A stretch of DNA of 16,471 bases from Acetobacteraceae bacterium (GCA_947478535.1 CANJXD010000068.1:1-16471), one strand, 5' to 3'. Shown: positions 6,277-14,619, counted from the stretch's first letter. Numbers and translations are program-made. Notes: a model not told the origin generated them from the sequence alone.

Positions 6277-7326
6277 ATGACGCATCAGGGGCGAGGTTTT
6301 GGCCGGCGGCAGGCGCTGGCGGGCGGCGCGGCGATGCTGCTCGGCGCGCGCGCGGCGCGCGCGGCAGCGCCCGACCCGGCGATGCTGGCGGCGGCGCGGG
6401 CGGAAGGGCCGCTCGTCATCATCCATGGCGACCAGGAAGCCGATGTCGTCGACTTCTTCGGCCGGTTCACCGCTCGCTTCGGCATCCAGATCCAGCAGCA
6501 GCGCATCATGAGCGGTGCCGCCATGCCGCGACTGGAAGCCGAGTTCCGCGCCAATGCCGTCGACACCGACATTCTCTGGGCCGCGGATTACGGGCTCATG
6601 GAACGGCTCAACGGCCGCGGCCGCCTGCTGCGCTACGAATCCCCGGAGATCGCGGCCTATGCGCCGGAATTCCGCAGCGCCGTGCCGGGCTTCTGGACCA
6701 CCTACTACCTCAACATGACGCCGCCGATGTACGACCCGCGCCGCCTCGACCCCGCGATTGCGCCGAAGACCTGGATGGATTTGCTGGATCCCCGCTGGAA
6801 GGGCCAGCTCGGCTTCCAGAAGACGGCAGCGGGCACCTCCTTCTCGTTCTGGTACAACCTGCGACCCCTGCTGCCGGCGGATTACTGGACGCGGCTCGCG
6901 GCGCAGAATCCGCGTGGCTACGACAGCTCGACCCAGATCCTGTCCGACCTGCAGAATGGCAACCTGCTGATTGGCGCGGCCACCAGCCTGTTCCAATACG
7001 TCAAGGCCGCGCGCAGTCCGGTGCCGGTCAACGTCGTATTCCCGCCAGAGGGCGTGCCGTCCAACATCATCGTCACCGGCATCCTGGCGCCGACGAAGCG
7101 GCCCAACGCCGCGAAGATCTTCACCGACTTCCTGCTCTCCGCCGAGGGGCAGACGATCTGGAACAGCATCCAGGGCTCCGCCTCCGCCCGCACCGACGTG
7201 CAGATCGAGGGACTGCCGGACCTGTCAAAGGTGCGCAAGTTGGTGCCGACCGACCTCGATGATTACGGCTCGAACGCCCAGCGGCAGCGCTATGTGCCGA
7301 TCTGGAACCGGATCATCGGCCTCTGA
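6277..7326 (+). CDS. ABC transporter periplasmic substrate-binding protein (FbpA/AfuA-like fold)
   Basis: This 349-residue extracellular solute-binding protein has a Tat-type signal, GRRQALAGGAAMLLGARAAR at 9-28, with cleavage near residues 29-30. Family features include YYLNMTPPMYDPRRL at 143-157 and PKTWMDLLDPRWKGQLGF at 163-180. APTKRPNAAKIFTDFLLS spans 271-288. At the place where ferric-binding FbpA has its conserved Tyr-Tyr pair, this protein reads AATSLFQYVKAA (234-245), so free Fe(III) is an unlikely ligand. GAGGAGGGA (6261-6269) lies 7 nt before the ATG, an excellent ribosome-binding site that settles the start; the preceding TGA is inside it. Permease and ATPase genes follow directly. 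Ligands known for this fold include iron, phosphonates, thiamine and organic acids, and the operon context favours an organic acid (inference). Confidence 0.92.
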   Translation: MTHQGRGFGRRQALAGGAAMLLGARAARAAAPDPAMLAAARAEGPLVIIHGDQEADVVDFFGRFTARFGIQIQQQRIMSGAAMPRLEAEFRANAVDTDILWAADYGLMERLNGRGRLLRYESPEIAAYAPEFRSAVPGFWTTYYLNMTPPMYDPRRLDPAIAPKTWMDLLDPRWKGQLGFQKTAAGTSFSFWYNLRPLLPADYWTRLAAQNPRGYDSSTQILSDLQNGNLLIGAATSLFQYVKAARSPVPVNVVFPPEGVPSNIIVTGILAPTKRPNAAKIFTDFLLSAEGQTIWNSIQGSASARTDVQIEGLPDLSKVRKLVPTDLDDYGSNAQRQRYVPIWNRIIGL

Positions 7327-7361
7327 CCTGGCCACTCACCCGCACCGCCAGCGCCGGCACG

Positions 7362-9017
7362 ATGCGGCCGGAGGTGCTGGTGCCGATTGTGCTGCTCGCC
7401 TCAGTACTGGGTTATCCCCTGTTCCTGCTGGTGGCCATCGCGCTGAACGCCGGCGACCCCGAGGACATTCCGCCGCTCGAATTCGGTTTCAACAACCTCC
7501 TCCTCCTAGGGGACCACACGCATCTGCTGTGGAACACGCTGGCGGTGGCCGGTGCCGGCACCGTGCTGGCGACGGTGATGGCAACGATCCTCGCCTGGAT
7601 CCTGCACCGCACGAACCTGCCACGGCGCAGCCTGTTCGAAGCGCTGATCCTGATCCCTTATCCCGTTGGCCCGCTGGTCGGGGCGCTTGCCTGGAACATC
7701 CTCGGCGCGCCGCGTACCGGCATGGTCAACCAAGCATTCTCGGCGCTCACGGGGATGCAGGGCCCCCTGATTGATACCTGGAGCCCGGCTGGCATCGTCT
7801 TCGTCATGGCAATCTTCGATACCCCGGCAGCCGTGCTCATCATCGGCGCGGCGATGCAGCGGATGGATCCGTCGCTCGAGGAATGCTCCGCCGTGCTGGG
7901 AGCGCGCCCGCTGGGCACGGCGTTCCGGATCACCCTGCCGCTGATGCTGCCGGCGATCGCCAGCGCGGCGGTGTTCCTGTTCGTCTCGATGATCAGCGAG
8001 TTCTCGATCCCCGCCATCCTCGGTGCGGGATCGCGCTTCTACGTCGTCACGACGGCGATCTACAATGCCTTCCAGGGCTACCCGCCGAACTACCCGCTGG
8101 CAGCGGTGCTGGGCATTGTGCTGATCCTGTTCACAGTCGGCACGGTCTGGCTGTCTAGCCGCCTGCTCGGCCGGCGTACCCATGCCGTGGTCGGCGGCCG
8201 TGCTTGGCGACCTCGGCGAATCGATCTCGGTGGCTGGACCTGGGTCGCCATCGCCGTCGTGCTGCTCTACCTCGCCGTCGCGGTGGCGTTGCCGATGTTG
8301 GCGCTGGTCATGGCGTCCCTGCAGGGCAGCGCGGAGATCAGCTGGTCGCCCTCGGCCTGGTCGCTCAGCAACTACACCTACATCCTGTTCGACTTCCCGA
8401 CGACGCGGCGCGCCATCCTCAACAGCCTGATGCTCGGCGTCGGCACTGGCACCATCGGCGTCGCCTGCGCGGTCTTCGTCGCGGTGGCGGTGCATCGCTC
8501 GCGCGGCCCAGGGCGCGGATTGCTGGAGCAAATGGCGATGCTGCCGCAGGCCTTCCCGCGCCTGGTCTTTGCGGTGGGGCTGATGTGGATGTTCCTGATG
8601 CTCCCGATCCCTCTCTATGGCAGCCTTGCCGGCGTGCTGTTCGCCTATGTCATCGTCTTCCTCCCCCTGGCCTTTCGCAGCATGAGCGGAGTGGTGGTGC
8701 AGCTCGATGCCGCGTTGGAGGAAGCGGCGCGCGTCAGCGGCGCCGGCTGGCGGCGCACGATGCGCACCATCACGATCCCGCTGTTGCGCAGCGGGATCGT
8801 CGCGACCTGGATCCTGCTGTTCATGGTCTCGGTGCGAGAAGTCAGCGCTTCCCTCTTCCTCGCGGGGCCGCGCAACCCGGTGCTCGGCCCGTCGATCCTG
8901 AATTTCTGGGAATCCGGAGGCCTGCCGCATGTCAGCACCCTCGCTGTGGTGCAGGCGGCCATCATCCTCGCAGCGCTGTTCCTGGCGCGCCGCTTCGCGA
9001 GGGATCCCGTGCTTTGA
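7362..9017 (+). CDS. ABC transporter permease, fused two-domain (FbpB-type)
   Basis: This 551-residue inner-membrane protein has about twelve hydrophobic segments in two binding-protein-dependent permease domains. Each half carries an EAA-type loop that docks on the ATPase: EECSAVLGARPLGTAFRITL (173-192) and EEAARVSGAGWRRTMRTITI (453-472). A positively charged linker (270-288) separates the halves. One fused chain in place of two permeases is normal for the iron/putrescine/2-aminoethylphosphonate importer group. The ATG at 7362 has no clear ribosome-binding site. No ATG, GTG or TTG was found in frame nearer the preceding stop, though a CTG at 7323 would fit a start that overlaps the upstream gene, so the N-terminus is uncertain. 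The 3' end overlaps the ATPase start. Confidence 0.93.
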   Translation: MRPEVLVPIVLLASVLGYPLFLLVAIALNAGDPEDIPPLEFGFNNLLLLGDHTHLLWNTLAVAGAGTVLATVMATILAWILHRTNLPRRSLFEALILIPYPVGPLVGALAWNILGAPRTGMVNQAFSALTGMQGPLIDTWSPAGIVFVMAIFDTPAAVLIIGAAMQRMDPSLEECSAVLGARPLGTAFRITLPLMLPAIASAAVFLFVSMISEFSIPAILGAGSRFYVVTTAIYNAFQGYPPNYPLAAVLGIVLILFTVGTVWLSSRLLGRRTHAVVGGRAWRPRRIDLGGWTWVAIAVVLLYLAVAVALPMLALVMASLQGSAEISWSPSAWSLSNYTYILFDFPTTRRAILNSLMLGVGTGTIGVACAVFVAVAVHRSRGPGRGLLEQMAMLPQAFPRLVFAVGLMWMFLMLPIPLYGSLAGVLFAYVIVFLPLAFRSMSGVVVQLDAALEEAARVSGAGWRRTMRTITIPLLRSGIVATWILLFMVSVREVSASLFLAGPRNPVLGPSILNFWESGGLPHVSTLAVVQAAIILAALFLARRFARDPVL

Positions 9018-10144
9018 CCACCGGCCCCTTCATCGAGGTGCGCGACCTCGTCGCCGCCTATGGCAGCAAGGTCGCGGTGGACCGCGTCTCCTTCAGCGTC
9101 GCGGCCGGCGAGCACCTGTCGCTGCTCGGTCCGTCCGGCTGCGGTAAATCCACGCTGCTGCGCTGCATCGCTGGGCTGGAGGTCCCGATTTCCGGCGAGA
9201 TCCTGATCGGCGGCAAGCCGGTCTTCTCCGCGGCCCGGCGCATCAATCTGCCGCCAGAAGCGCGGCAACTCGCGATGGTGTTCCAGTCCTACGCCATCTG
9301 GCCGCATCTGACGGTTTTCGAGAATGTCGCCTACGGCCTGCGCATCCGCCGCATCCGGGGCGATGCGCTGCGCAATCGCGTGATCGATGCCCTCGGCATG
9401 ATCGGCATGGTGGACTTCGCAGAGCGCCCGGCCACGGAGCTCAGCGGCGGCCAGCAGCAACGCGTCGCCCTCGCCCGGGCCTACGCCGCGGAGCCCCGCG
9501 CCATTCTGCTCGACGAACCCTTGTCCAACCTCGATGCCCGCCTGCGCGTAAGGATGCGGGAGGAATTGCGGGAGTTGCAGCAGCGCGTGAGCCTGACGGC
9601 GATCTATGTGACGCATGATCAGGAGGAAGCGATGGCAATCTCCGACCGCATCATCGTCATGCGGGCTGGCCGGATGGAGCAGGCGGGCACGCCGCTGGAT
9701 ATCTACGAGCGTCCCTCCACCAGCTTCGTCGCCGACTTCATCGGTGCTGCAAATCTGATCGCGGGCAGGCTGGAGGGTGGGGCCGCGCAGCCCGTGCTGC
9801 ATGTCGGCGAGGCCCGCCTCGCTTGCGCCCCCGTCGCGGCACTGCCGCCGCCACGGGCGGATGGCCGGCACGTCGCGGCGGTTCGCACGGTCTATCCCCT
9901 GCTATCCCGTCCCCTGCTGTCAGGCGATGCCGCATCCGGCCGTGTGAACGAATGGCAGGCCACCGTCACCGCGCGCGTGCTGCTCGGCGATACGGTCAGC
10001 TACGCGTTGCGGTGGCCAGGCGGCGTCCTGCGCGTGCTCGGCTTTCCCGGCAACCTGCTCGAGCAGGGGATGGCGGTATCCCTGCACATCCCGCGGGAGC
10101 GCGCCGTACTGGTGACGCCGGACGCAGGCGAGCAGCCCTTGTAA
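9014..10144 (+). CDS. ABC transporter ATP-binding protein (PotA/FbpC-type)
   Basis: This 376-residue ATPase energises the upstream permease. Motifs run in order: Walker A GPSGCGKST (39-47), Q-loop VFQSYAIWPHLTVFENV (89-105), signature LSGGQQQR (143-150), Walker B ILLDEP (164-169), D-loop SNLDAR and switch H201 in YVTHDQEEAM. A C-terminal regulatory TOBE-type domain (about 285-360) is typical of the MalK/PotA/FbpC group. The TTG start at 9014 overlaps the permease TGA as TTGA. GAGGG lies 9 nt upstream, and the protein then opens with the usual FIEVRDLVAAYG. The frame stays open far upstream, but that part only shadows the permease gene. It ends the operon, 19 bp short of the convergent monooxygenase gene. 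Confidence 0.94.
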   Translation: MTTGPFIEVRDLVAAYGSKVAVDRVSFSVAAGEHLSLLGPSGCGKSTLLRCIAGLEVPISGEILIGGKPVFSAARRINLPPEARQLAMVFQSYAIWPHLTVFENVAYGLRIRRIRGDALRNRVIDALGMIGMVDFAERPATELSGGQQQRVALARAYAAEPRAILLDEPLSNLDARLRVRMREELRELQQRVSLTAIYVTHDQEEAMAISDRIIVMRAGRMEQAGTPLDIYERPSTSFVADFIGAANLIAGRLEGGAAQPVLHVGEARLACAPVAALPPPRADGRHVAAVRTVYPLLSRPLLSGDAASGRVNEWQATVTARVLLGDTVSYALRWPGGVLRVLGFPGNLLEQGMAVSLHIPRERAVLVTPDAGEQPL

Positions 10145-10163
10145 GCCTCGCTCATCCGCGGTG

Positions 10164-11483
10164 TCATCCGTCAGAGCCGGATGCGTTTGCCGGGCGCGCC
10201 AAGCCCAACCGGTCGCGCAGGGTGGTCCCTTCGTAGGCGGTGCGAAACAGCCCGCGCTTCTGCAGTTCTGGCACCAGCAGGTCGACGATGTCGCCATAAT
10301 CGCCCGGGCGACCGTCGACCACCATGAAGCCGTCGCCGGCGCCGGTCTCGAACCAATGCTGCATCAGGTCGGCCACGTCCTGCGCCGAGCCAACGAAGAG
10401 GTCACTGGGCCAGCCGAGGCGCTGCACCACCTGACGCAGCGTAAGCTGCTCCGCCCGCACAATTCTCTCGATCTTCTTCACATGACCTTGCAGGCCGCGC
10501 GTCCGCTGCCGGAAGACTTCCTCCGGGAAGGGCGCATCGACGTCATGGCCCGCGAAGTTAAAGCCGTCGCAGAATTTCGACAGGCGCGCCAGGCCGTCAT
10601 CGATGCCGATAAGTGCGACGCGCTCGCGGTACTTCTCCTGCGCTTCCGCGCGGGTACGGCCGACGAAGATACGGATGTTCGGGAAGATCAGAATCTTCGA
10701 CGGGTCGCGGCCGAGTGATGCGGCACGCGACTTGATGTCCGTGTAGAATTCGCGCGCCTCCTCGACCATTACCGGAACGCAGAAGATGCCATCGGCATGG
10801 CGTGCGGCAAAGGTGCGTCCGACGTCGGAGTCACCGGCCTGGAAGATTACCGGGTGGCCCTGCGGCGGGCGGGCGATGTTGATCGGCCCCTTGCACTGGT
10901 AGTACTCGCCGCGATAGTTCAACTCGTGCACCTTGGACTTGTCGAGGAACACGCCGCTCGCCTTATCCTGCACCATCGCGTCGTCTTCCCACGTGTCCCA
11001 CAGGCCACGGACAACGGCCAAATGCTCGCCCGCGCTTTTGTAGCGTAGGTCGTGGTCGGGCAGACCGCTCTGGCTGAAGTTGGTGCCGCTGTCTGGCAGA
11101 TAGGACGTGACCACGTTCCACGCCGCACGACCGCGGCTGATATGGTCAAGCGAGGCGAAAAAGCGCGCCACGTTGAACGGCTCGGAATAGGTGCACGAGA
11201 CGGTGCCGGCGAGGCCGATATGCTTGGTAACCGCCGCCAAGCCCGCCAACAGAGTCACCGGTTCCAGCCGGCTGACCGCGATCGGTGCCGCATTGGCAGT
11301 GGTATAGATGTTGTCGGCGATGAAGCAGAAGTCGAACAGACCGCGCTCAAGCGTCTGGACTTGGTGCTTGAAGTATTCGAAGTCGTACATCGCATCTGGC
11401 TGCACCTTCGGGTGGCGCCAGTCATTCCAGGCATAGCCCTGCCCTTCCATCAGGAAGCCGAGCCGCATCATTTTCTCGGTCAT
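10164..11483 (-). CDS. LLM-class flavin-dependent monooxygenase (NtaA/SnaA/DszA type)
   Basis: This 439-residue protein has the length and motifs of the NtaA/SnaA/DszA branch of bacterial-luciferase-like monooxygenases. These use FMNH2 and oxygen on nitrilotriacetate, EDTA, sulfones and other xenobiotics. Seen are an N-terminal GFLMEGQGYAWNDWRHP (9-25), LERGLFDFCFIADNIY (45-60) and SRGRAAWNVVTS (116-127). The flavin-site stretch PVIFQAGDSDVGRTFAARHA lies at 211-230, with FVGRTRAEAQEKY further on. The ATG at 11483 is preferred over a TTG at 11507, with AGGA about 10 nt upstream. No flavin reductase partner gene, required by the two-component members, is present in the window. The gene diverges from the TTT operon, so its substrate may be what that transporter imports (inference). 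Confidence 0.92.
   Translation of the reverse strand: MTEKMMRLGFLMEGQGYAWNDWRHPKVQPDAMYDFEYFKHQVQTLERGLFDFCFIADNIYTTANAAPIAVSRLEPVTLLAGLAAVTKHIGLAGTVSCTYSEPFNVARFFASLDHISRGRAAWNVVTSYLPDSGTNFSQSGLPDHDLRYKSAGEHLAVVRGLWDTWEDDAMVQDKASGVFLDKSKVHELNYRGEYYQCKGPINIARPPQGHPVIFQAGDSDVGRTFAARHADGIFCVPVMVEEAREFYTDIKSRAASLGRDPSKILIFPNIRIFVGRTRAEAQEKYRERVALIGIDDGLARLSKFCDGFNFAGHDVDAPFPEEVFRQRTRGLQGHVKKIERIVRAEQLTLRQVVQRLGWPSDLFVGSAQDVADLMQHWFETGAGDGFMVVDGRPGDYGDIVDLLVPELQKRGLFRTAYEGTTLRDRLGLARPANASGSDG
10165..10183. terminator. Possible weak bidirectional terminator hairpin between convergent genes
   Basis: CATCCG (10165-10170) and CGGATG (10178-10183) form a 6-bp stem with a 7-nt loop at the very 3' end of the monooxygenase gene, just past the ATPase stop. 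Its position between convergent genes suits a shared terminator. The stem is short and no T-run follows on either strand (only CGTTTG), so this is tentative. Confidence 0.3.
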
Positions 11484-11566
11484 CGCGATTCCATCCTGTC
11501 GATCCAAGCGCCGTGGACGCGTAACTGCGTCGGCCCTTCCGTGAATGATGCCGACGCTAGCGCAGG

Positions 11567-11598
11567 TTGACAGGCCTTGAAATCACTCCTGTTATAAT
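11567..11598 (+). promoter_or_regulatory. Strong extended -10 promoter for the TTT operon
   Basis: A perfect TATAAT at 11593-11598 is preceded by TGT, giving a full extended -10 (TGTTATAAT). A perfect TTGACA lies at 11567-11572. The spacer is 20 bp, longer than the usual 17, so the extended -10 may do most of the work. Transcription would start near 11605, giving a leader of about 75 nt before the receptor ATG at 11680. ACAGG at 11570-11574 mirrors CCTGT at 11588-11592 and 11599-11603, and the two CCTGT copies are 11 bp apart and flank the -10 box. Confidence 0.65.
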
Positions 11599-11606
11599 CC
11601 TGTCCG

Positions 11607-11626
11607 CAGTTCAGCATTGTGAACTG
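11607..11626. promoter_or_regulatory. 20-bp perfect palindrome at the predicted transcription start (operator candidate)
   Basis: CAGTTCA (11607-11613) and TGAACTG (11620-11626) are exact inverted complements around a 6-bp spacer, GCATTG. The site begins 9 bp after the -10 box, where a bound repressor would block the polymerase. As RNA it would form a 7-bp hairpin at the very 5' end of the leader. No repressor gene lies next to it in the window, so the binding protein is unknown. Confidence 0.5.
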
Positions 11627-11679
11627 TATAGACGGCCAACGGATCACATCGTACCGCCGTAACACAGGGGAGATACGCC

Positions 11680-12654
11680 ATGTTGAACCGCAGGATCGTG
11701 ATGAAGGGCCTCGGCGCAGCGGGACTCACCGCCATGGCCGGCAGCCGTGTGGCCCATGCCCAGGCCTATCCGTCGCAGCCGATCACCATCGTCGTGCCGT
11801 ATGCACCGGGGGCAACCGACCAGGCCATGCGCACGCTCGCGCGCATCATGGAGCGCACGCTGCGGCAGCCGATCCAGGTCGAGAACCGCGCCGGCGGCGG
11901 CGCCACCATCGGCGCCAGCTTCGTGGCCCGCGCCAGGCCCGACGGCTACACCCTGCTCTATGTGGCCAGCGTGCCTATCACGGTCTCCCCGTATATCCGC
12001 AGGCTTCCCTACACCTTCGAGAGTTTCCGTCCCGTCGCCCAGGGCACGCTGGGCACGCATCTCGTCGTGGCCCGGGCGTCTGCGCCGTTCACGACGCTGG
12101 CCGAAATGCTGGCCTATGCGAGAGCAAATCCCGGCAAGGCCTCGATCGGCAATTCCGGCGGCGCCGGGGGCGCCACGCATCTCGCGAACGAGGCGATGGC
12201 CGCTCAGGCCGGCATCCAGCTCAACCACATTCCGTTCGAAGGCCTGTCGCAGTCGGTCACCGCGCTCCTCGGCGGCGTGCTCGACATGGCCACGGGCGAG
12301 CCGGCCCTGATGTGGCCGCAGGTCGAATCCGGCAGGCTGCGCGCCATCGCGCAAATGGGCGGTGAGCGGTCGCCGCGCCTGCCCGACGTGCCGACCCTCA
12401 AGGAGGGCGGCGTTGACCTGGACCTGAACGTGAACCTTGGCCTCTACGCCCAGCGCGACGTACCGCGGGAGACCGTCGAAAAGCTGGCGGCCGCGATGCG
12501 GGAGGCCGTCGCGTCTCCGGAGTTCGCGGAGTATGCGGACAGGGTGAAGACAACGCCGATGTTCCGCGGTCCCGACGAGTTCGCCGTGAGCATCGAATCC
12601 GAGCGCAGGCTGTTTGCCGGGCTGGTTCCGCGGCTGAACATCAGGGCCGAGTAG
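11680..12654 (+). CDS. tctC: TctC/Bug-type receptor of a tripartite tricarboxylate transporter
   Basis: This 324-residue periplasmic receptor begins with an export signal (NRRIVMKGLGAAGLTAMAGS at 3-22, cleaved near AHA-QAYP). The mature part starts YPSQPITIVVPYAPGATD, followed by VENRAGGGATIGASFVARAR (67-86) and PDGYTLLY, all Bug hallmarks. The ligand loop reads APGATD where the family usually has PGG; D47 is kept. AGGGGAG (11666-11672) lies 7 nt before the ATG and fixes the start. The stop TAG overlaps the tctB start by one base. With tctB and tctA directly downstream, this is the receptor of a complete TTT system, a proton- or sodium-driven secondary carboxylate importer. The ligand is unknown; the downstream enzymes hint at an amide- or hydroxy-acid-type carboxylate. 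Confidence 0.94.
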   Translation: MLNRRIVMKGLGAAGLTAMAGSRVAHAQAYPSQPITIVVPYAPGATDQAMRTLARIMERTLRQPIQVENRAGGGATIGASFVARARPDGYTLLYVASVPITVSPYIRRLPYTFESFRPVAQGTLGTHLVVARASAPFTTLAEMLAYARANPGKASIGNSGGAGGATHLANEAMAAQAGIQLNHIPFEGLSQSVTALLGGVLDMATGEPALMWPQVESGRLRAIAQMGGERSPRLPDVPTLKEGGVDLDLNVNLGLYAQRDVPRETVEKLAAAMREAVASPEFAEYADRVKTTPMFRGPDEFAVSIESERRLFAGLVPRLNIRAE

Positions 12655-13112
12655 TGAAGCAGCGCGACGCAGAGATCGCTGGCGCGTCGGCGTTCTTCGC
12701 GCTCGGCCTGTTGACCGTACTCGGTTCGGTCGAACTCGGAATCGGCACGGCCACGCAGCCGGGTGCGGGGTTCTTCGCCTCGGGCATTGGTGCGCTGATG
12801 GCGTTCCTGTCGGTGCTGACGCTGGTCGGCGCGATCCGCAGGGGCGGACGGCACGCCTCGTCGGTCGCATTCGGCAACCTGTCCGGGATCATCACCCTGA
12901 TCCTGGCGATGGCGGGGTATGGGCTTCTGGTGGAGCGTGCGGGCTTCGTGCTGACCACGCTGATGTTCATGCTCGTTGCCCAGGCGGTCGCGGGTCAGGG
13001 CATCCCGGGCTGGCGGCAACTCGCCATATCCGTTGCGGCGACAGGCGGTCTTTATCTGGTGTTCCAGACATTGCTGCGCGTGGGCCTGCCGGCCGGCAGT
13101 TGGTGGGGCTAG
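12654..13112 (+). CDS. tctB: TctB-type small membrane subunit of TTT transporter
   Basis: This 152-residue hydrophobic protein has four or five membrane segments (about residues 10-28, 40-61, 75-93, 95-113 and 121-142), as expected for the poorly conserved TctB subunit. GIGTATQPGAGFFASGIGAL (29-48) corresponds to the family motif with a Pro-Gly-rich loop after the first helix. The GTG start at 12654 overlaps the preceding TAG by one base, with AGGG 7 nt upstream, and the stop directly abuts the tctA ATG. The assignment rests on size, topology, the loop motif and its place between tctC and tctA. Confidence 0.92.
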   Translation: MKQRDAEIAGASAFFALGLLTVLGSVELGIGTATQPGAGFFASGIGALMAFLSVLTLVGAIRRGGRHASSVAFGNLSGIITLILAMAGYGLLVERAGFVLTTLMFMLVAQAVAGQGIPGWRQLAISVAATGGLYLVFQTLLRVGLPAGSWWG

Positions 13113-14615
13113 ATGGACACCTTCCTGACCGGTGCCCTCGGCGCCCTCCAGCCGATCAACCTGCTGTATTGCACGCTGGGCTGCGTGGTGGGGACGCTCA
13201 TCGGCGTGCTTCCGGGGATCGGGCCGGTAGCCACCATCTCGCTCCTGCTGCCGCTGGTCATCGGGCTCGATCCGCTGTCATCGATCATCATGATCGCCGG
13301 CATCTATTACGGCGCTGCCTATGGTGGCTCCATCACCTCGATCCTGGTCAACATTCCCGGAGAGGCATCGACCGTCGTCACCTGTATCGACGGCTACCAG
13401 ATGGCCAAGCAGGGCCGTGGCGGCGTGGCGCTTGCCATCGCCGCGGGCGGCTCGTTTGTGGCGGGAACGCTCGGCACCTTCGCGATCGCATTGCTGGCCG
13501 AGCCGCTCATGGGCGTCGCGCTACGCTTCGGCCCTCCCGAATACTTCGCGTTGATGGTGCTCGGCATCGTGCTGGTCTCATTCATGTCGCGCGGCACTTT
13601 CGCCAAGGCGCTGACCATGGTGATGCTTGGCCTTCTCCTCAGCCTTGTCGGACAGGACGTCATCACGGGCGAGGTGCGCTTCACACTGGACATATTCGAA
13701 CTGACCGATGGGGTCGGACTCGTACCGCTGGCGATGGGCCTGTTCGGCATTTCCGAAGTCCTGTCCAACATCGAGCGGATCAAGTCGGATCCTCTGGTGA
13801 TCGAGCGCATCACATCGCTGACGCCATCAGCCCAGGACCTGCGCGAGGCCGCCGGGCCGGTGGCTCGCGGCTCCGTGCTGGGCTTCATGCTGGGGCTGTT
13901 GCCCGGCGGAGGGCCTACCCTGGCCTCCTTCGCCTCGTACTTCCTTGAACATCGGCTTTCGAAGCGGCCAGAGACCTTTGGCCGCGGCGCTCTGGCCGGC
14001 GTGGCCGGACCCGAAGCCGCCAACAATGCCGCGGCATCGGGCTCCTTCATCCCACTGTTCGTCCTGGGCCTGCCGAGCAATGCCGCGATGGCGTTGCTCC
14101 TGGGCGCCTTCACCATGTACGGCCTGAGCCCGGGGCCGCAGCTCCTGGCGGACCCGAGCGGGCTGTTCTGGGGCGTCATTGTATCGATGTACGTCGGCAA
14201 TGTGATCCTGTTGGTGCTGAACCTTCCGCTGATTGGCATCTGGGTCCGCCTGCTGCGGGCACCCTACGCCATCCTGTTCCCGTTCATCCTGCTGTTCATG
14301 CTCATCGGCAGCTACGCGATGGCGAAGAACCCGTTCGACGTCTACCTCCTGGTCGGGTTCGGCGTCATTGGCTACCTGCTCAAGAAGGCCGACTACGAAC
14401 TCGCGCCACTCATTCTGGCCTATGTGCTCGGCAACCAGATGGAGACGGCCTTCCGGCAGACCCTCATGATCGGGCGTGGTTCCTTCGACTTCCTGCTCAG
14501 CCGGCCGATTACGCTGGGCATCCTCGGCTTCACGTTGCTTGTGCTGGTTGCCTCCATGGCATCGAGAGTTCGCCGCTCGCGGGCCGCGCTGATCACTCAG
14601 CTGGAGGAGGACTGA
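13113..14615 (+). CDS. tctA: TctA-type large membrane subunit of TTT transporter
   Basis: This 500-residue inner-membrane protein has about a dozen hydrophobic segments and forms the translocation channel of the TTT importer. Both conserved TctA glycine-rich motifs are present: TLIGVLPGIGPVATISLLLP (28-47) and MLGLLPGGGPTLASFASYFL (259-278). GVAGPEAANNAAASGSFIPL (296-315) and LGLPSNAAMALLLGAF (318-333) are also strongly family-typical. Length matches the family norm of about 500. The ATG follows the tctB stop with no gap, implying translational coupling. The TGA lies within the leader of the next gene, so transport and enzyme genes are co-transcribed. Confidence 0.96.
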   Translation: MDTFLTGALGALQPINLLYCTLGCVVGTLIGVLPGIGPVATISLLLPLVIGLDPLSSIIMIAGIYYGAAYGGSITSILVNIPGEASTVVTCIDGYQMAKQGRGGVALAIAAGGSFVAGTLGTFAIALLAEPLMGVALRFGPPEYFALMVLGIVLVSFMSRGTFAKALTMVMLGLLLSLVGQDVITGEVRFTLDIFELTDGVGLVPLAMGLFGISEVLSNIERIKSDPLVIERITSLTPSAQDLREAAGPVARGSVLGFMLGLLPGGGPTLASFASYFLEHRLSKRPETFGRGALAGVAGPEAANNAAASGSFIPLFVLGLPSNAAMALLLGAFTMYGLSPGPQLLADPSGLFWGVIVSMYVGNVILLVLNLPLIGIWVRLLRAPYAILFPFILLFMLIGSYAMAKNPFDVYLLVGFGVIGYLLKKADYELAPLILAYVLGNQMETAFRQTLMIGRGSFDFLLSRPITLGILGFTLLVLVASMASRVRRSRAALITQLEED

Positions 14616-14619
14616 GCGG

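Noticed and set aside
7506..8930. Long minus-strand open frame opposite the ABC permease
   Set aside because: Composition is dominated by Arg, Gln, His and Asp as expected from the antisense of a GC-rich membrane gene; no domain is recognisable.
8204..9013. Long plus-strand frame continuous with and upstream of the ABC ATPase
   Set aside because: It only shadows the permease gene in a shifted frame. The ATPase domain begins at the TTG at 9014, with a good ribosome-binding site and a normal N-terminus.
6277..10144. Reading the ABC cluster as a ferric-iron uptake system
   Set aside because: The binding protein lacks the ferric tyrosine pair and the operon partners are carboxylate enzymes; no Fur-like site was noticed.
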